From JAPPHA01 sp963662815 (GTDB taxonomy: Bacteria > Pseudomonadota > Alphaproteobacteria > Rhodobacterales > Rhodobacteraceae): a stretch of DNA of 64,000 nucleotides. Below are positions 9,383 through 18,729 of this stretch, piece by piece (within the stretch, counting starts at the first letter, position 1; each line of letters begins with the position of its first letter). The position numbers and the translations under genes were made by a program. The stretch covers positions 62,001 to 126,000 of the forward strand of contig CAXXWA010000037.1 in NCBI GenBank assembly GCA_963662815.2, given 5' to 3'. The notes beneath the pieces are model-generated. The model searched no databases, was not told where the DNA came from, and saw only the letters and a list, made by a program, of their open reading frames with translations.

Positions 9383-11791
9383 TCAGTGGGTAACGGCCGT
9401 CACATCCGGTTCGGAAACCGCCTTGATGGCGGCGCCAGCGGCGTCTTCCGCAATTTCATCCCACTCGATGGGCTCGGGGGTCCGGGTCAGCGAGAGCTTC
9501 AGGACTTCATCTGCGGTCGCCACGGGTATGATCTTGAGGCCATCCTTGACGTTGTCCGGGATATCCCGCAAATCCTTTTCGTTTTCCTTCGGAATCAGGA
9601 CTGTCGTCACGCCGCCCCGCAGCGCGGCGAGGAGCTTTCCCTTCAGTCCGCCGATCGCAAGAACATTTCCCCGAAGCGTGACTTCGCCGGTCATCGCGAC
9701 GTCCTTGTGAACCGGCACGCCCGAGAGCACGGAGACGATCGACGTAACCATGGCGATGCCTGCAGAAGGTCCCTCCTTTGGCGTGGCGCCTTCAGGCACA
9801 TGCACATGAATGTCGATCTTCTCGAACTCGCTCGGCGCGACGCCAATGCGCGGCGAAATCGACCGAACAAGCGAAGAGGCGGCGTCGATCGATTCCTTCA
9901 TCACGTCGCCGAGCTTTCCGGTGGTCTTCATTCGCCCCTTGCCGGGCATCTTGAGCGCCTCGATCGATAGCAGGTCCCCGCCAGCAGGCGTCCAGGCGAG
10001 CCCCGTCGCGACACCGACCCGATCCTCCTCCTCGGCAAGGCCGTACTTGAAGCGCCTGACTCCGAGAAAGTCCTCCAGGTTGTCCTGATCGATCGTGAGC
10101 GAGTCTTGATTTCCCCGAACGATTTCCGTGACCGCCTTCCGGGCAAGCTTGGCGATTTCGCGCTCCAGGTTTCGCACGCCGGCTTCGCGGGTGTAGGTTT
10201 GAATGATTTCGACGAGCGCCTGGTCGGTGATCGAGAATTCGCCCTTCTTGAGGCCATGACGGCTGGTCTGCTTCGGAAGGAGATGCCGGCGCGCGATTTC
10301 CTGCTTCTCGTCTTCCGTGTATCCGGCAAGCCCGATCCGCTCCATCCTGTCCAGAAGCGGCTCCGGCATGGCCTCGGTGTTTGCGGTCGTGAGGAACATG
10401 ACGTTGGACAGGTCATATTCCACTTCCAGGTAGTGATCGGTGAATGTCGAGTTCTGTTCCGGGTCCAGCACCTCCAGCATGGCGGAAGCCGGATCGCCGC
10501 GAAAGTCCCGTCCCATCTTGTCGATTTCATCGAGAAGAATCAGGGGGTTCGTGGTCTTCGCCTTTTTCATCGACTGTATGATCTTGCCCGGCATAGAACC
10601 GATGTAGGTTCGCCGGTGTCCGCGAATTTCGCTTTCGTCCCGCACGCCTCCCAGGGAAATCCGGATGAATTCCCGTCCGGTCGCCGTGGCGACCGACTTG
10701 CCGAGCGAAGTCTTTCCGACGCCAGGCGGCCCCACGAGACAGAGAATCGGCCCGCGAAGCTTCGCCGAACGCTGCTGGACCGCAAGGTACTCGACGATGC
10801 GTTCCTTGACCTTCTCCAAGCCGTAGTGGTCGCGGTCGAGGATCGCCTCCGCCTTTCCGAGATCCTTCTTGACGCGGCTCTTCTTGCCCCAGGGAATTGA
10901 CAGAATCCAGTCGAGATAGTTTCTCACGACCGTCGCCTCGGCCGACATCGGCGGCATTTGCCGCAGCTTCTTCAATTCGCCCTCGGCCTTTTCGCGGGCT
11001 TCCTTGGAGAGCTTTGTCTGCTTGATCCTCTCCTCGATTTCGCCTGCTTCGTCGAGAGCCCCGCCGCCGTCGCCGAGCTCCTTCTGAATCGCCTTCATCT
11101 GCTCGTTCAGATAGTATTCGCGCTGTGTGCGCTCCATCTGGTTCTTGACGCGGCTCTTGATCTTTTTCTCGACCTTCAGGACAGACAGTTCGCTCTGCAT
11201 CAGGCCGAAAATCTTCTCCAGCCGTTCTCCGACGTCGAGCGTCTCGAGAAGCTCCTGCTTCTTGTCCACCGGAACGCCCAGATGGCCGGCGACCGTGTCT
11301 GCAAGCCGCGCCGGCGACTCCGCTTCGGCAACTGCCGCCAGGGCTTCTTCGGGAATATTCTTGCTGAGCTTGGCGTAGCGCTCAAACTCCTGTGTCACGG
11401 AGCGCATCATGGCGCGTACCGTGTCCGGATCGTTTTCCGTCTGCGAGAGCTCTTCCGCCTCCACTTCGTAGAAATCGTCGACCGACACGTACTCGGTGAC
11501 ATGTACGCGGTCCTTGCCCTCTACGAGCACCTTTACGGTCCCGTCGGGCAGCTTAAGGAGCTGAAGGACACTGGCGAGCACGCCTGTCCGGTAGATCTGC
11601 GAAGGAAGGGGATCATCTTCGGACGGATCCAGCTGGGTGACGAGAAGGATTGGCACGGAATCGTTCATGACCCTTTCGAGTGCCCGCACCGACTTTTCGC
11701 GCCCGACGAACAACGGCACAATCATTTGTGGAAAAACAACAATGTCGCGAAGCGGCAACACCGGAAATCTGTTGTTGTTCCCTTTGGCCAT
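9383..11791 (-). CDS. lon: ATP-dependent protease Lon
   Basis: Lon is a cytosolic AAA+ serine protease that degrades damaged and short-lived regulatory proteins. The 802-aa length is standard for LonA. In order it shows the N-terminal substrate-recognition domain (FPVLPLRDIVVFPQMIVPLFVGR), a coiled-coil region around 190-300 (YYLNEQMKAIQKELG), Walker A GPPGVGKTSLGKS, Walker B LLDEIDKMG, the sensor and lid region, and the protease domain with the catalytic Ser in PKEGPSAGIAM and the catalytic Lys in GGLKGKLLAALRGG. Translation starts at ATG 11791. The gene appears monocistronic, with tgt 600 bp upstream rather than the more usual clpX. Family members are often heat-induced; I could not identify a convincing heat-shock promoter. 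Confidence 0.98.
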   Translation of the reverse strand: MAKGNNNRFPVLPLRDIVVFPQMIVPLFVGREKSVRALERVMNDSVPILLVTQLDPSEDDPLPSQIYRTGVLASVLQLLKLPDGTVKVLVEGKDRVHVTEYVSVDDFYEVEAEELSQTENDPDTVRAMMRSVTQEFERYAKLSKNIPEEALAAVAEAESPARLADTVAGHLGVPVDKKQELLETLDVGERLEKIFGLMQSELSVLKVEKKIKSRVKNQMERTQREYYLNEQMKAIQKELGDGGGALDEAGEIEERIKQTKLSKEAREKAEGELKKLRQMPPMSAEATVVRNYLDWILSIPWGKKSRVKKDLGKAEAILDRDHYGLEKVKERIVEYLAVQQRSAKLRGPILCLVGPPGVGKTSLGKSVATATGREFIRISLGGVRDESEIRGHRRTYIGSMPGKIIQSMKKAKTTNPLILLDEIDKMGRDFRGDPASAMLEVLDPEQNSTFTDHYLEVEYDLSNVMFLTTANTEAMPEPLLDRMERIGLAGYTEDEKQEIARRHLLPKQTSRHGLKKGEFSITDQALVEIIQTYTREAGVRNLEREIAKLARKAVTEIVRGNQDSLTIDQDNLEDFLGVRRFKYGLAEEEDRVGVATGLAWTPAGGDLLSIEALKMPGKGRMKTTGKLGDVMKESIDAASSLVRSISPRIGVAPSEFEKIDIHVHVPEGATPKEGPSAGIAMVTSIVSVLSGVPVHKDVAMTGEVTLRGNVLAIGGLKGKLLAALRGGVTTVLIPKENEKDLRDIPDNVKDGLKIIPVATADEVLKLSLTRTPEPIEWDEIAEDAAGAAIKAVSEPDVTAVTH

Positions 11792-12378
11792 GGGAAATCC
11801 CCGTCATACCTGCGAATTGATCGACACCGGCGTAATCCCGGCTGGACGACTCGCGGCGGATCCCGGCCATCCGGCAACGCCCACCCGGACGGAAAGCTGA
11901 AAAAGCCGAAGGACCGCCAGAAGTGCAATTGGGTTCGATGTTATCATTTGTCAAGGCGAATGCCAAATATCCGGCGATTCCCGTCACAACTTCCTCGCCT
12001 GTCATTTCCGGATGCGGCGCGGGCGGCGCCCGCCAGTTGAATCCAAACGCGGAGGAACGAAAGGCCCACGAAGCCAGCCGCAATGCGGCGGCGCAACCCC
12101 GGGGAAAGGCACCTGCACGGGAACCGGGCGGTTGCTCGAACGTGTGGCCGAGACCATCGGCACCGATGTATCGGCGCGGCGGAAGAAAGGGTCCGGTGGT
12201 TCGATCGGCACGGGAGTCCAGCCCGGGAGAGGCAGGAGATCGGGAGCGCGGGACTCGTTCCTCCCACCGAGTTTTCCGCCGCAGGAATGCAGCTGCACAT
12301 CGCACTTGCCGTCCTGGGCCGCCGAGACGCGCGGGCAAGATGGGTCCGGACCTTTCAAGGCACCCGCCCTTCTGAAGC
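11792..12378. other. 587-bp stretch without a supported gene
   Basis: This region lies between the lon start and the tgt end and must contain the lon promoter. A TTGACA hexamer (minus strand, 11948-11953) could be a -35 box, but no matching -10 stands out. The remaining GC-rich part has open frames in several phases but none with recognisable protein motifs. No RNase P, tmRNA or other structured RNA signature was recognised. It may be decayed coding sequence. Confidence 0.5.
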
Positions 12379-12395
12379 CCCCCGACAGGCCGGGG
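12379..12395 (-). terminator. Hairpin directly after tgt
   Basis: Immediately after the tgt stop codon the minus strand reads CCCCGGCCTGTCGGGG, a short GC stem with a tight loop. The following bases are only weakly T-rich, so this is a candidate terminator rather than a confident one. Confidence 0.4.
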
Positions 12396-12397
12396 TT

Positions 12398-13549
12398 TCA
12401 GTCCCGTCCGTGGACAGTTTCAAATGGTTCCAGGTCGCCCGACTCGTAGGATGCCCGAAACTGCTTCGCGAAGGCGGCGAGGCCGTTTGACGATATGGCA
12501 CCCCGAATTTGCCGCATGAGATCCTGGTAGTAGTGCAGATTGTGCCAGGTAAGCAGCATGGACGAAATGATCTCCCTCGACCGAACTACGTGGTGAAGGT
12601 AGGCGCGCGAATAGTTTCGGCATGCCGGACAGAGACAGGCTTCGTCGAGCGGCCTGGGGTCGTCCGCGTGCCGGGCGTTCCGCAGGTTTATTGCGCCCCG
12701 ACGGGTGAGTGCCTGCCCGGTGCGCCCCGACCGGGACGGCAGCACGCAGTCGAACATGTCCACGCCGCGTTCGACGGCGCCGACAATGTCGTCCGGCTTG
12801 CCGACGCCCATGAGGTAGCGCGGCCGATCTTTCGGCAGTTGGCCGGGCGCGAAATCCAGAACTCCAAACATCCTCTCCTGCCCCTCGCCGACAGCCAGGC
12901 CACCGATCGCGTACCCGTCGAAGCCGATTCCGCCGAGCGCCTCGGCGCTCGCCGCGCGCAGGTCCTCGTAGATGCCGCCCTGCTGGATGCCAAAGAGCGC
13001 ACGGCCGTCCGCGCCATGAAACGCGTCCCTTGACCGCTCGGCCCAGCGCATTGACAGACTCATGCTGCGGCTTGCCCCGGCATGATCGATCGGGAACGGC
13101 GTGCACTCGTCGAAGCACATGACGATATCGGACCCGAGCAATGCCTGGATCTCGATGGACCGCTCAGGCGTCAGCATGTGCCGCGATCCGTCCAGATGAG
13201 AGCGGAATTCGACGCCCTCCTCGCAAAGCCTTCTCAAGCCGGCGAGACTCATCACCTGGAAACCGCCGGAATCCGTCAGGATCGGTCTGTCCCAGTTCAT
13301 GAATCGGTGCAGGCCGCCAAGCCGGAAAACGCGCTCGGCACCTGGTTTCAGCATGAGATGATAGGTATTGCACAGCAAGACATCGGCCCCTGTGCTCCGG
13401 ACGCTTTCCGGCAACATTGCCTTGACTGTCGCAGCGGTTCCGACCGGCATGAATGCGGGAGTCCTGATTTCTCCCCGAGGCGTTCCGATGATTCCGGTCC
13501 GCGCCCTGCCGTCCGTCTCGACTATCTTGAAGGAAAACGCGCCGTCCAT
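12398..13549 (-). CDS. tgt: tRNA-guanine transglycosylase (queuine tRNA-ribosyltransferase)
   Basis: Tgt exchanges guanine-34 for the queuosine precursor preQ1 in tRNAs with GUN anticodons, which include the tRNA-Asp encoded in this window. The 383-aa protein has the expected TIM-barrel blocks: GEIRTPAFMPVGTAATVKA, LCNTYHLMLKPG, RPILTDSGGFQVMSL with the catalytic Asp, YAIGGLAVGE, and RYLMGVGKP. The C-terminal zinc site reads CLCPACRNYSRAYLHH, giving the Cys-Cys-Cys-His set. Translation starts at ATG 13549. No other queuosine gene (queA, queC-F) is adjacent. Downstream is a short hairpin. Complete and standard in length. Confidence 0.97.
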   Translation of the reverse strand: MDGAFSFKIVETDGRARTGIIGTPRGEIRTPAFMPVGTAATVKAMLPESVRSTGADVLLCNTYHLMLKPGAERVFRLGGLHRFMNWDRPILTDSGGFQVMSLAGLRRLCEEGVEFRSHLDGSRHMLTPERSIEIQALLGSDIVMCFDECTPFPIDHAGASRSMSLSMRWAERSRDAFHGADGRALFGIQQGGIYEDLRAASAEALGGIGFDGYAIGGLAVGEGQERMFGVLDFAPGQLPKDRPRYLMGVGKPDDIVGAVERGVDMFDCVLPSRSGRTGQALTRRGAINLRNARHADDPRPLDEACLCPACRNYSRAYLHHVVRSREIISSMLLTWHNLHYYQDLMRQIRGAISSNGLAAFAKQFRASYESGDLEPFETVHGRD

Positions 13550-13689
13550 GGCGGTTCTCTATTTGAGGCCGGGCGAAAACGAAAGCGGCCATGATTCCTA
13601 CCGGCATTGCTATGCAAGTCGTTCCCTTCGAATTTCTGCAGGCGTGCGAAACGGAAGGCCGGAGCAATTCACGAAAGCCAGCCCCTATC

Positions 13690-14100
13690 GTAGACCATTG
13701 GCCATTTTCGCGGCTTTCACTTTTTTCAACTTTCTGCCCGCACCGCCTGCAGAGGCTTGGGCCGGTTGGCCGTCAGCTAAGCCGCGCAACCGAACTTGCC
13801 TGGTTCCACTCGAGGTTTCTCGCAAGGCGCCGGCGCCGCGACATCCAGCCAAACGTCCGCTCAACCACCCGGCGACGGTACAGGACTGCGGAGCCTGAGA
13901 TCTCATTCGGAATCTCGACGACTTCAAGGAGAACGCCGGGGCCAAGCTACCCGAGCGTCGAGACGAACAAAGGACCCTTGTGGCCGCCGTCCGCCCGCAG
14001 TTCCCTTGCCTCCGGCGTTTTCTCAAGCATGCCGAGGATTGCGGTTGAGGAGCTGTCCTGGCCCTGGAAGCCGGCCGCATGATTTTCGATGTTCCGGTTG
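13690..14100 (-). pseudogene. 3' remnant of an IS5-family transposase
   Basis: On the minus strand, spread over shifted frames, one reads ARELRADGGHKGP, then LLEVVEIPNEISGSAV, then RRRVVERTFGWMSRRRRLARNLE. The last block is the conserved C-terminal catalytic-Glu region of IS427/IS5-type DDE transposases (VVERTFxWxxRxRRLxxDxE). An in-frame stop and at least one frameshift break it, and the N-terminal half with the first two Asp residues is missing here. It lies between tgt and a decayed CoA-binding gene and marks an old insertion. Confidence 0.7.
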
Positions 14101-14151
14101 CAGCCTCATTCACGTGCCGCCTATGGATGAAACGGCGTGCCCCGGCGCTTT

Positions 14152-14610
14152 TCAAGCCGCCAGGCCGAGTCGTGGATTCCGGAAAGGTCGGAAGAGTTCG
14201 ATCTCCGGGCAAAGGTTCAAGACAACCTTCAGCCCCGCAACCTCGGCCAGTCTTGCGGCAGTGTCGTTGTAGACGCCGATTTGACACCGCAGCGCTTTGG
14301 CGCCGACTTAAATCGCCTGCTCCGCGATCCCAAAGAGACCCTGCGAGCGGCGAAAGGCCTCGACCATGCTGGCGGGGAGGTAAATGGACTTTAGATCTGG
14401 ACAGACTTCCAGCCCACGGATTTCGGTGACGGCCGGGCTTGGATTCGGGGATCATGCCATTGCCCGTTTCGTGCAATTCACGCAGCACGCCATGACTGAA
14501 CTTCGTCTTGTCGGCGCTCGTCCCCAACATGTCGATGGTTTTGACTGACCGCAAAACCTCAGCCAAGCATTGGGGGGTCGCAAAATGTGATCAACATCCA
14601 ATTCCGACAT
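14152..14610 (-). pseudogene. CoA-binding domain protein (YccU-like), frameshifted
   Basis: The minus strand starts with ATG at 14610 (MSELDVDHI). After a frameshift near 14570 it reads LRSVKTIDMLGTSADKTKF and GVLRELHETGNGMIP, a good match to the Rossmann nucleotide-binding start of the YccU/CoA-binding family. Another shift gives TEIRGLEVCPDLKSIYLP and VEAFRRSQGLFGIAEQAI, then a stop. The C-terminal part reads AKALRCQIGVYNDTAARLA and AGLKVVLNLCPEIELFRP, the family's end. Overall length is normal (about 150 codons), but at least two frameshifts and one internal stop are present. It followed the split ferredoxin gene on the same strand, so both once formed a small operon. The lesions are spread along the gene, which argues against a single sequencing error. 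Confidence 0.75.
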
Positions 14611-14702
14611 GATTCAATTGTCCTTCGGCGTGGCGACATCCTCCTTGAGTTCGTGGGGTTGCAATGGGTCGAGGAATGGGTTGCGGCAGAGTTCGTCATG
14701 AC

Positions 14703-14859
14703 TCTAAACGCCAATTTCCGGAGTGAAGTCGCCAGACGGGCGGGCGATGCACAGGAGGATGTAGCCGTTGTCGATTGGCGGCAGTTGAGCGCCACCTGCC
14801 GACGCTGGTCCACCTCGCCTTCGGTCAGCTTTGCCGCGCAGGAAATGCAGCCGCCAAAT
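14703..14859 (-). pseudogene. 2Fe-2S ferredoxin, 3' half (split by IS copy 1)
   Basis: Minus-strand reading from the IS edge gives FGGCISCAAKLTEGEVDQRRQ and, after a frameshift, PPIDNGYILLCIARPSGDFT ending at a TAG (14703-14705). This is the second half of a plant-type [2Fe-2S] ferredoxin: it holds two of the clustered cysteines and the distant fourth one (ILLCIARP). The first half, with the first cysteine, is on the other side of the insertion at 18385-18503. The extra frameshift within this half shows that decay continued after, or preceded, the insertion. Confidence 0.8.
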
Positions 14860-14888
14860 TCAGACGTCCTGACATCGGATGGGATTTC

Positions 14889-17275
14889 CTACAATGAAAA
14901 TGATGCCTCTTTCCCGGTGGTCCGTGCGGCTTCGGGCAGTTCGCAGACCATGCGCAGGCCGGTTCCCGGGAAGATCGTGCCGGTCCGGCCGAGCTCGTCG
15001 AGCAGCCCGGCGATGGCCGCGTCGCCGGCGTTGCCGGCGGTCCCGAGGATGCGCACCCGCAGGATGCCGCTCTCCGGTTCGGGGATGATGTCCGCCTCCG
15101 ACCTGAACAGCTCCGCGAGGGGACGCCGCGGACGCTGCCTGACGCCCTGGGCCTGCGCGACGGGGGGCATCATCCTGGTCTCCGCCCGGCAGGCGATCAT
15201 CCGGATCAGGTCGAGGAGCAGCCTTTCGCGGGAGGGCAGCGCGTCGAGCATCTCGCCCTCTCCGAGTTCCGCGACCCTGACGTGCCCGGGCACCTCCCTG
15301 CGCTGCAGCTTGAGCGCCTCGCGCTCGGCGTCGAGCGTCCCGATCTCCGCCTTGAGCCTTTCGGCGGACCTGGCGGCCGCGGCCGAGGGCGCGCCCCGGA
15401 GCAGGTCCGCGGCGCGGTTGCGCAGCGTGCCGAGCCTGTTCCGCAGGCGGCCGATCCGGCGTTCCAGCTCGCGCCGGGCCGGGTTGACGACGCGCGCGTC
15501 GGGATCCGGGTCGGCCAGGCCGTGGACCGGAAGCCCGTCCAGGTTGAACTCCCCGCGCATGTGCTTGAAGAAGCTCTCCTGCGCCCAGCGCGAGAACAGC
15601 GCGCCCGCGGCCCGCTCCATCGGCACGCCGAAGTCCGTGGCCGCGAGCGGAACCTGCCGGCCGGTGTCAGGAAGGCGGCGGATCTGGCGCACCTCCGGCC
15701 CGTCCTTCAGGCGGATCCGCCTCTCGGCGAGGCGCGCTCCGGCGGCCCGGACGCCGCCGGGGCCGCGGATCGGCGTCTCGACGGCGCGGAACTCCTCCTC
15801 CGGCCAGTCCTCGCCCTTGAAGCCCTTGTGCCGGGCGGTCACCGCGATGCCGCGGCGGGCGAGGCGCCTGAACAGCGCCGGGCTCCATCCCTCCCGGTCG
15901 AAGACCAGCGTCAGCGCGGGCGCGGCCTCCGATGCCGCGAGGTCCGGCGCGTCCGGCCCCGGCAGTCCGAGCTTCTCCAGCGCCGGAAGCACGTCGCGCT
16001 CCAGGGCCTTCGCCATGCCGGGGTCGAGGTCCTTGTGCAGGCACAAGAGCGGCCTGCCGCCGAGCGCGTTGACCCGGCAGCTCGTCGAGGCCGGCAGGCA
16101 GAGCTTCTGCCGCGACACGAAGTGCTTCGGAAGCCGTCCCTTCCGGCCGGCGCAGACCTTCACGTGCCCGTCCACCGAGAGCGTGGCGACCGTGTCGCCG
16201 CCGTCGGCCATCCAGTCCCGCGCCAGCGCGTCCTGCCAGCCCTTCACGCGCCGCTCGTCCGCCGCGAGCGCCCGGATCTTGCGCCGCAGCGTCCTGGCCT
16301 CCGGGCAGCGGTCCAGCCCCGGGACCGCGCCCCATTCCCCCGGCGCCTCGTGGCGCAGCGCCTCGGGGTTGCGGACCCTCGCCACCGGGGCTTCGCGGTC
16401 CTGAACAGGAACGCGAGCAGGAGAAGCGTGCTCGTCAGCCCGCAGCATCCCTTCGGCAGCGCCAGGAACCTGTCCGCGTGCTGCAGGAGCCCCTCCTCCA
16501 GCAGCGCCGGCAGCGCGGCCAGGACGCCGCCGCAGGCCACCGCCGACAGCGGCTCGTCGAAGCGCGGCCGCGCCTCATCCATCGCCCCCGCCGAGGCCGC
16601 GACGCGGCCCGCGCTGTCGCGGGCGGCCCGGCCCATCGGCGCCTCCCGGTCGCGCCGGTCGCGGGCGCTGCGGCCGAGCGGGTCCGCCGTCCCGGCACCT
16701 TCCGCCTCCTCCGTCCCGGCCTCCGTCTCCGCCGAAGCCTCCTCCGTCTCGCCGGCCTCCGCCTCCTCCGTCCCGGCGTCCGGACAGGCGATGAAGCCCT
16801 TCCGGCAGTTGTGGCAGAGCGTCGCGGGCGCGATCCCGAGTTCCCGCGCAACCGCGGCAATCCGCATTCCCGAGGCCAGGAGACGCTCCGCCTCCGCCGC
16901 CGTCTCGCCGGCGATGGCGCTCGTGCCGCGCCCCTTCCGCGGCTCGTGGAACGCCGCCTCGCCCCTGTCCCGGAGCTTCCTGACAGCCCGCTGGACCGTC
17001 GCGCGTCCGACGCCGAACGCGTCCTGCAGGTCCTTCCGGGGGATGCCGTGCCTTGCGAACCTGGCGATCCGCAGCAGCATCGCCGGGCGGTCGCTCTCGT
17101 CGTGGCAGTCGAAGGGCTCGAGGTTGGAGAAGCAGGCGGTCCGTCCGTCGCCGGACGCGAAGGAGAAGCAGGAGGCGCCGATCCGGACGGCGTCTGCGGG
17201 GTTCATGGCAAGGGTGTTCATGCGAGCGGAATCCCGAAAACAGGCATCAGGACATATTGCAGTGCCTTCGGCCAT
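14889..17275 (-). pseudogene. DDE-type transposase of the large IS, copy 1, frameshifted
   Basis: This is the same protein as the intact 790-aa transposase encoded at 50813-53185. A 17-nt insertion at about 16385-16401 shifts the frame after LLLLAFLF, so the N-terminal helix-turn-helix part and the C-terminal catalytic part lie in different frames. A stretch around 15930 also differs by several substitutions (a short run of Ala/Ser codons). All three presumed acidic catalytic residues are still readable in the second frame: SVDGHVKVC, VFDREGW and SFFKHMRGEFNLDGL. It is non-functional without recoding. Confidence 0.85.
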
Positions 17276-17295
17276 GCCGTCAGGCGAAATGTGCG

Positions 17296-18355
17296 CCCCA
17301 CTTCCACTCCGAAGTGCAACACCGGCCATTTCCGCAGCGAGCGCGCAGCCCGGGCGCAGAAGATCGCCCTGTGATGGCGAATCCAGGCCCCGGGGCGCCG
17401 GAGATCCGGGCACGAGGCGACCGAAGTCCCGTCGAAACGCAGCGTAGCCGCGCTCTCCGGACGGTGCAAGCCGCGCCCAGGGGGCGGCGGCGGCCCGCGG
17501 GCGAAGGGAGGGCGGAGCCCGACCGAGGTCGGCGGGCCGCAGACGCCCCTTTCTCTCGCCGGACCAGTCCCTCCGGAACGCGATCCGGGACGGCTCCGGT
17601 CAGGGAGGCCGAGCCTTCCGGAACGCCTCTGCCGGGGTCATGTAGCCGATTCCTGCAGTCCGTGTCCTTGGAAAAGTACCCTCGAGGCCGTTCGTGTGCT
17701 CGTTCAGGCCCCGTTACGGCGTGGCGAAGAAGAACCCGGCCCCGAGCGGGTGGACCAGGGCGGCGAGCGGCAGCAGCATCTCGAGCAGCGCGGCGCCCAC
17801 CGCGGCCGCGGTCCTCCTGCCAACCCTCTGAAGAAGCGTGTATTTCGGTCCACCAGCGACACCAGCGCGCCGCTGTGGCCCTTGCCGACGATCGTGTCCG
17901 CCTCCCAGTCGCCGATCCGCTCCTTCGCCTCCACGATCTCCGGACGCTCGGAGATGTCCGTGCGGTCCGGGATGCGGCCCCGGCCCGAGTGGCGCCCGCC
18001 TTTCCAGTTCGGCTTCTTCCCGCGGCGACGCAGGAAAAGGAAGAGCCGGCCCCCGGCCTTCCGGTCGGCGCGGACGTGCTGGTAGATCCATTCCCGGCCC
18101 GCCATGGGGATGCCCTCCTTGCGGAAGCGGCCGGCGATCTGGTCCGGGCTCCAGCCCTCCGCCAGCCTGTCCTCCACCGTCGTCCACCGCTCCGGCGTCA
18201 TCTTCCTGGCAACGGACGACGCCGCGTCGACGCCGCTCGGCATGACAGTCTCCTTGCTTTGTCACAAGAACTGTCGCCGCCATCTGGCCGATTTGTGCGC
18301 CGAAGAACGCAGGTCGCCACCACATCCGGTGTTGCACTTCAGAGTGGCACGGGGG
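17296..18355 (-). mobile_element. Nested, internally deleted IS30-family element
   Basis: The terminal inverted repeats are CCACTTCCACTCCGAAGTGC at 17298 and its counterpart GCACTTCAGAGTGGCACGGG ending near 18352. They match the repeat at 63608 that precedes an intact IS30 transposase. The element sits in the right end of the larger IS, and about 40 bp of that IS present in copy 2 are missing at the junction, so the insertion was accompanied or followed by a deletion. Confidence 0.8.
17600..18243 (-). pseudogene. IS30-family transposase with two internal deletions
   Basis: From ATG 18243 the protein begins MPSG and jumps directly to AASSVARKMTPERW. Compared with the copy at 63728, which has the N-terminal helix-turn-helix between these points, about 65 residues are missing. 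The middle is typical IS30: RIGDWEADTIVGKGHSGALVSLVDR, holding the first catalytic Asp. A frameshift follows (TLLQRVGRRTAAAVGAALLEM in another frame), then a second deletion removes the segment expected to hold the TFDNGKEF block. The tail reads LNEHTNGLEG and YMTPAEAFRKARPP with a stop at 17600. It cannot encode active transposase but keeps both ends, so it could be mobilised by the intact relative. Confidence 0.82.
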
Positions 18356-18384
18356 GCCGTCAGATCGCAATCCCGAGGTTCTGA

Positions 18385-18503
18385 AATTTGCATCGATAGG
18401 GTAGGTCGACGCCCCGATCATGCAGGCTGCCCAAGTGCGCACGATCAAGTTCGACCCGGAAGGTCGCGCTGTCGCGGCTGGCAATTGTGACAGTCGAAGC
18501 CAT
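18385..18503 (-). pseudogene. 2Fe-2S ferredoxin, 5' half (split by IS copy 1)
   Basis: From ATG 18503 the minus strand reads MASTVTIASRDSATFRVELD and then DRGVDLPYRCKF up to the AAT repeat at the IS edge. Joined to the 3' half, one AAT being target duplication, it gives PYRCKFGGCISCAAKL. That is the C-x4-C-x2-C block of plant-type [2Fe-2S] ferredoxins. The gene was about 100 codons long and was probably an electron carrier for an oxygenase or reductase. No partner enzyme is recognisable nearby. Confidence 0.8.
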
Positions 18504-18729
18504 GAGTCACTCGCGCAGTCTCCGCCGGAATACCGGGTTCGTGGCAGCGGAGGGACTTGTCGTCCATTGACGCGAGGATCGCACTCCTGACGCCAGGCAC
18601 GGAAATCGGCCATTCCGGAAGCGTTCGCCATCCACGTCGATGATCTTTTCCCATTCCCGTTGGCCCGCGTCGGACTTCCGGAAATGGATGGCATTCGCAG
18701 AAATGGCCGCAACCGGTTCCGTCCTTGAA

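Larger units (their letters stand above)
14860..18384. mobile_element. Large IS, copy 1, carrying a nested IS30; target duplication AAT
   Basis: The left end TCAGACGTCCTGACATCGGA at 14860 matches the left end of the element at 50784-53279, and the internal sequence is nearly identical for about 2.4 kb. At 17295 the match is broken by a nested IS30-type element. It resumes at about 18356 (CGTCAGATCGCAATCCCGAG) and finishes at TCTGA (18384), with 7 bp of the right terminal repeat deleted. The flanking bases are AAT on both sides (14857-14859 and 18385-18387), and the flanks rejoin into one ferredoxin gene. The transposase is frameshifted, so this copy is dead on its own. Confidence 0.88.

Noticed and set aside
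11792..12378. RNase P RNA, tmRNA or 6S RNA in the lon-tgt gap
   Set aside because: GC-rich palindromic sequence is present, but none of the conserved core sequences of these RNAs could be recognised.
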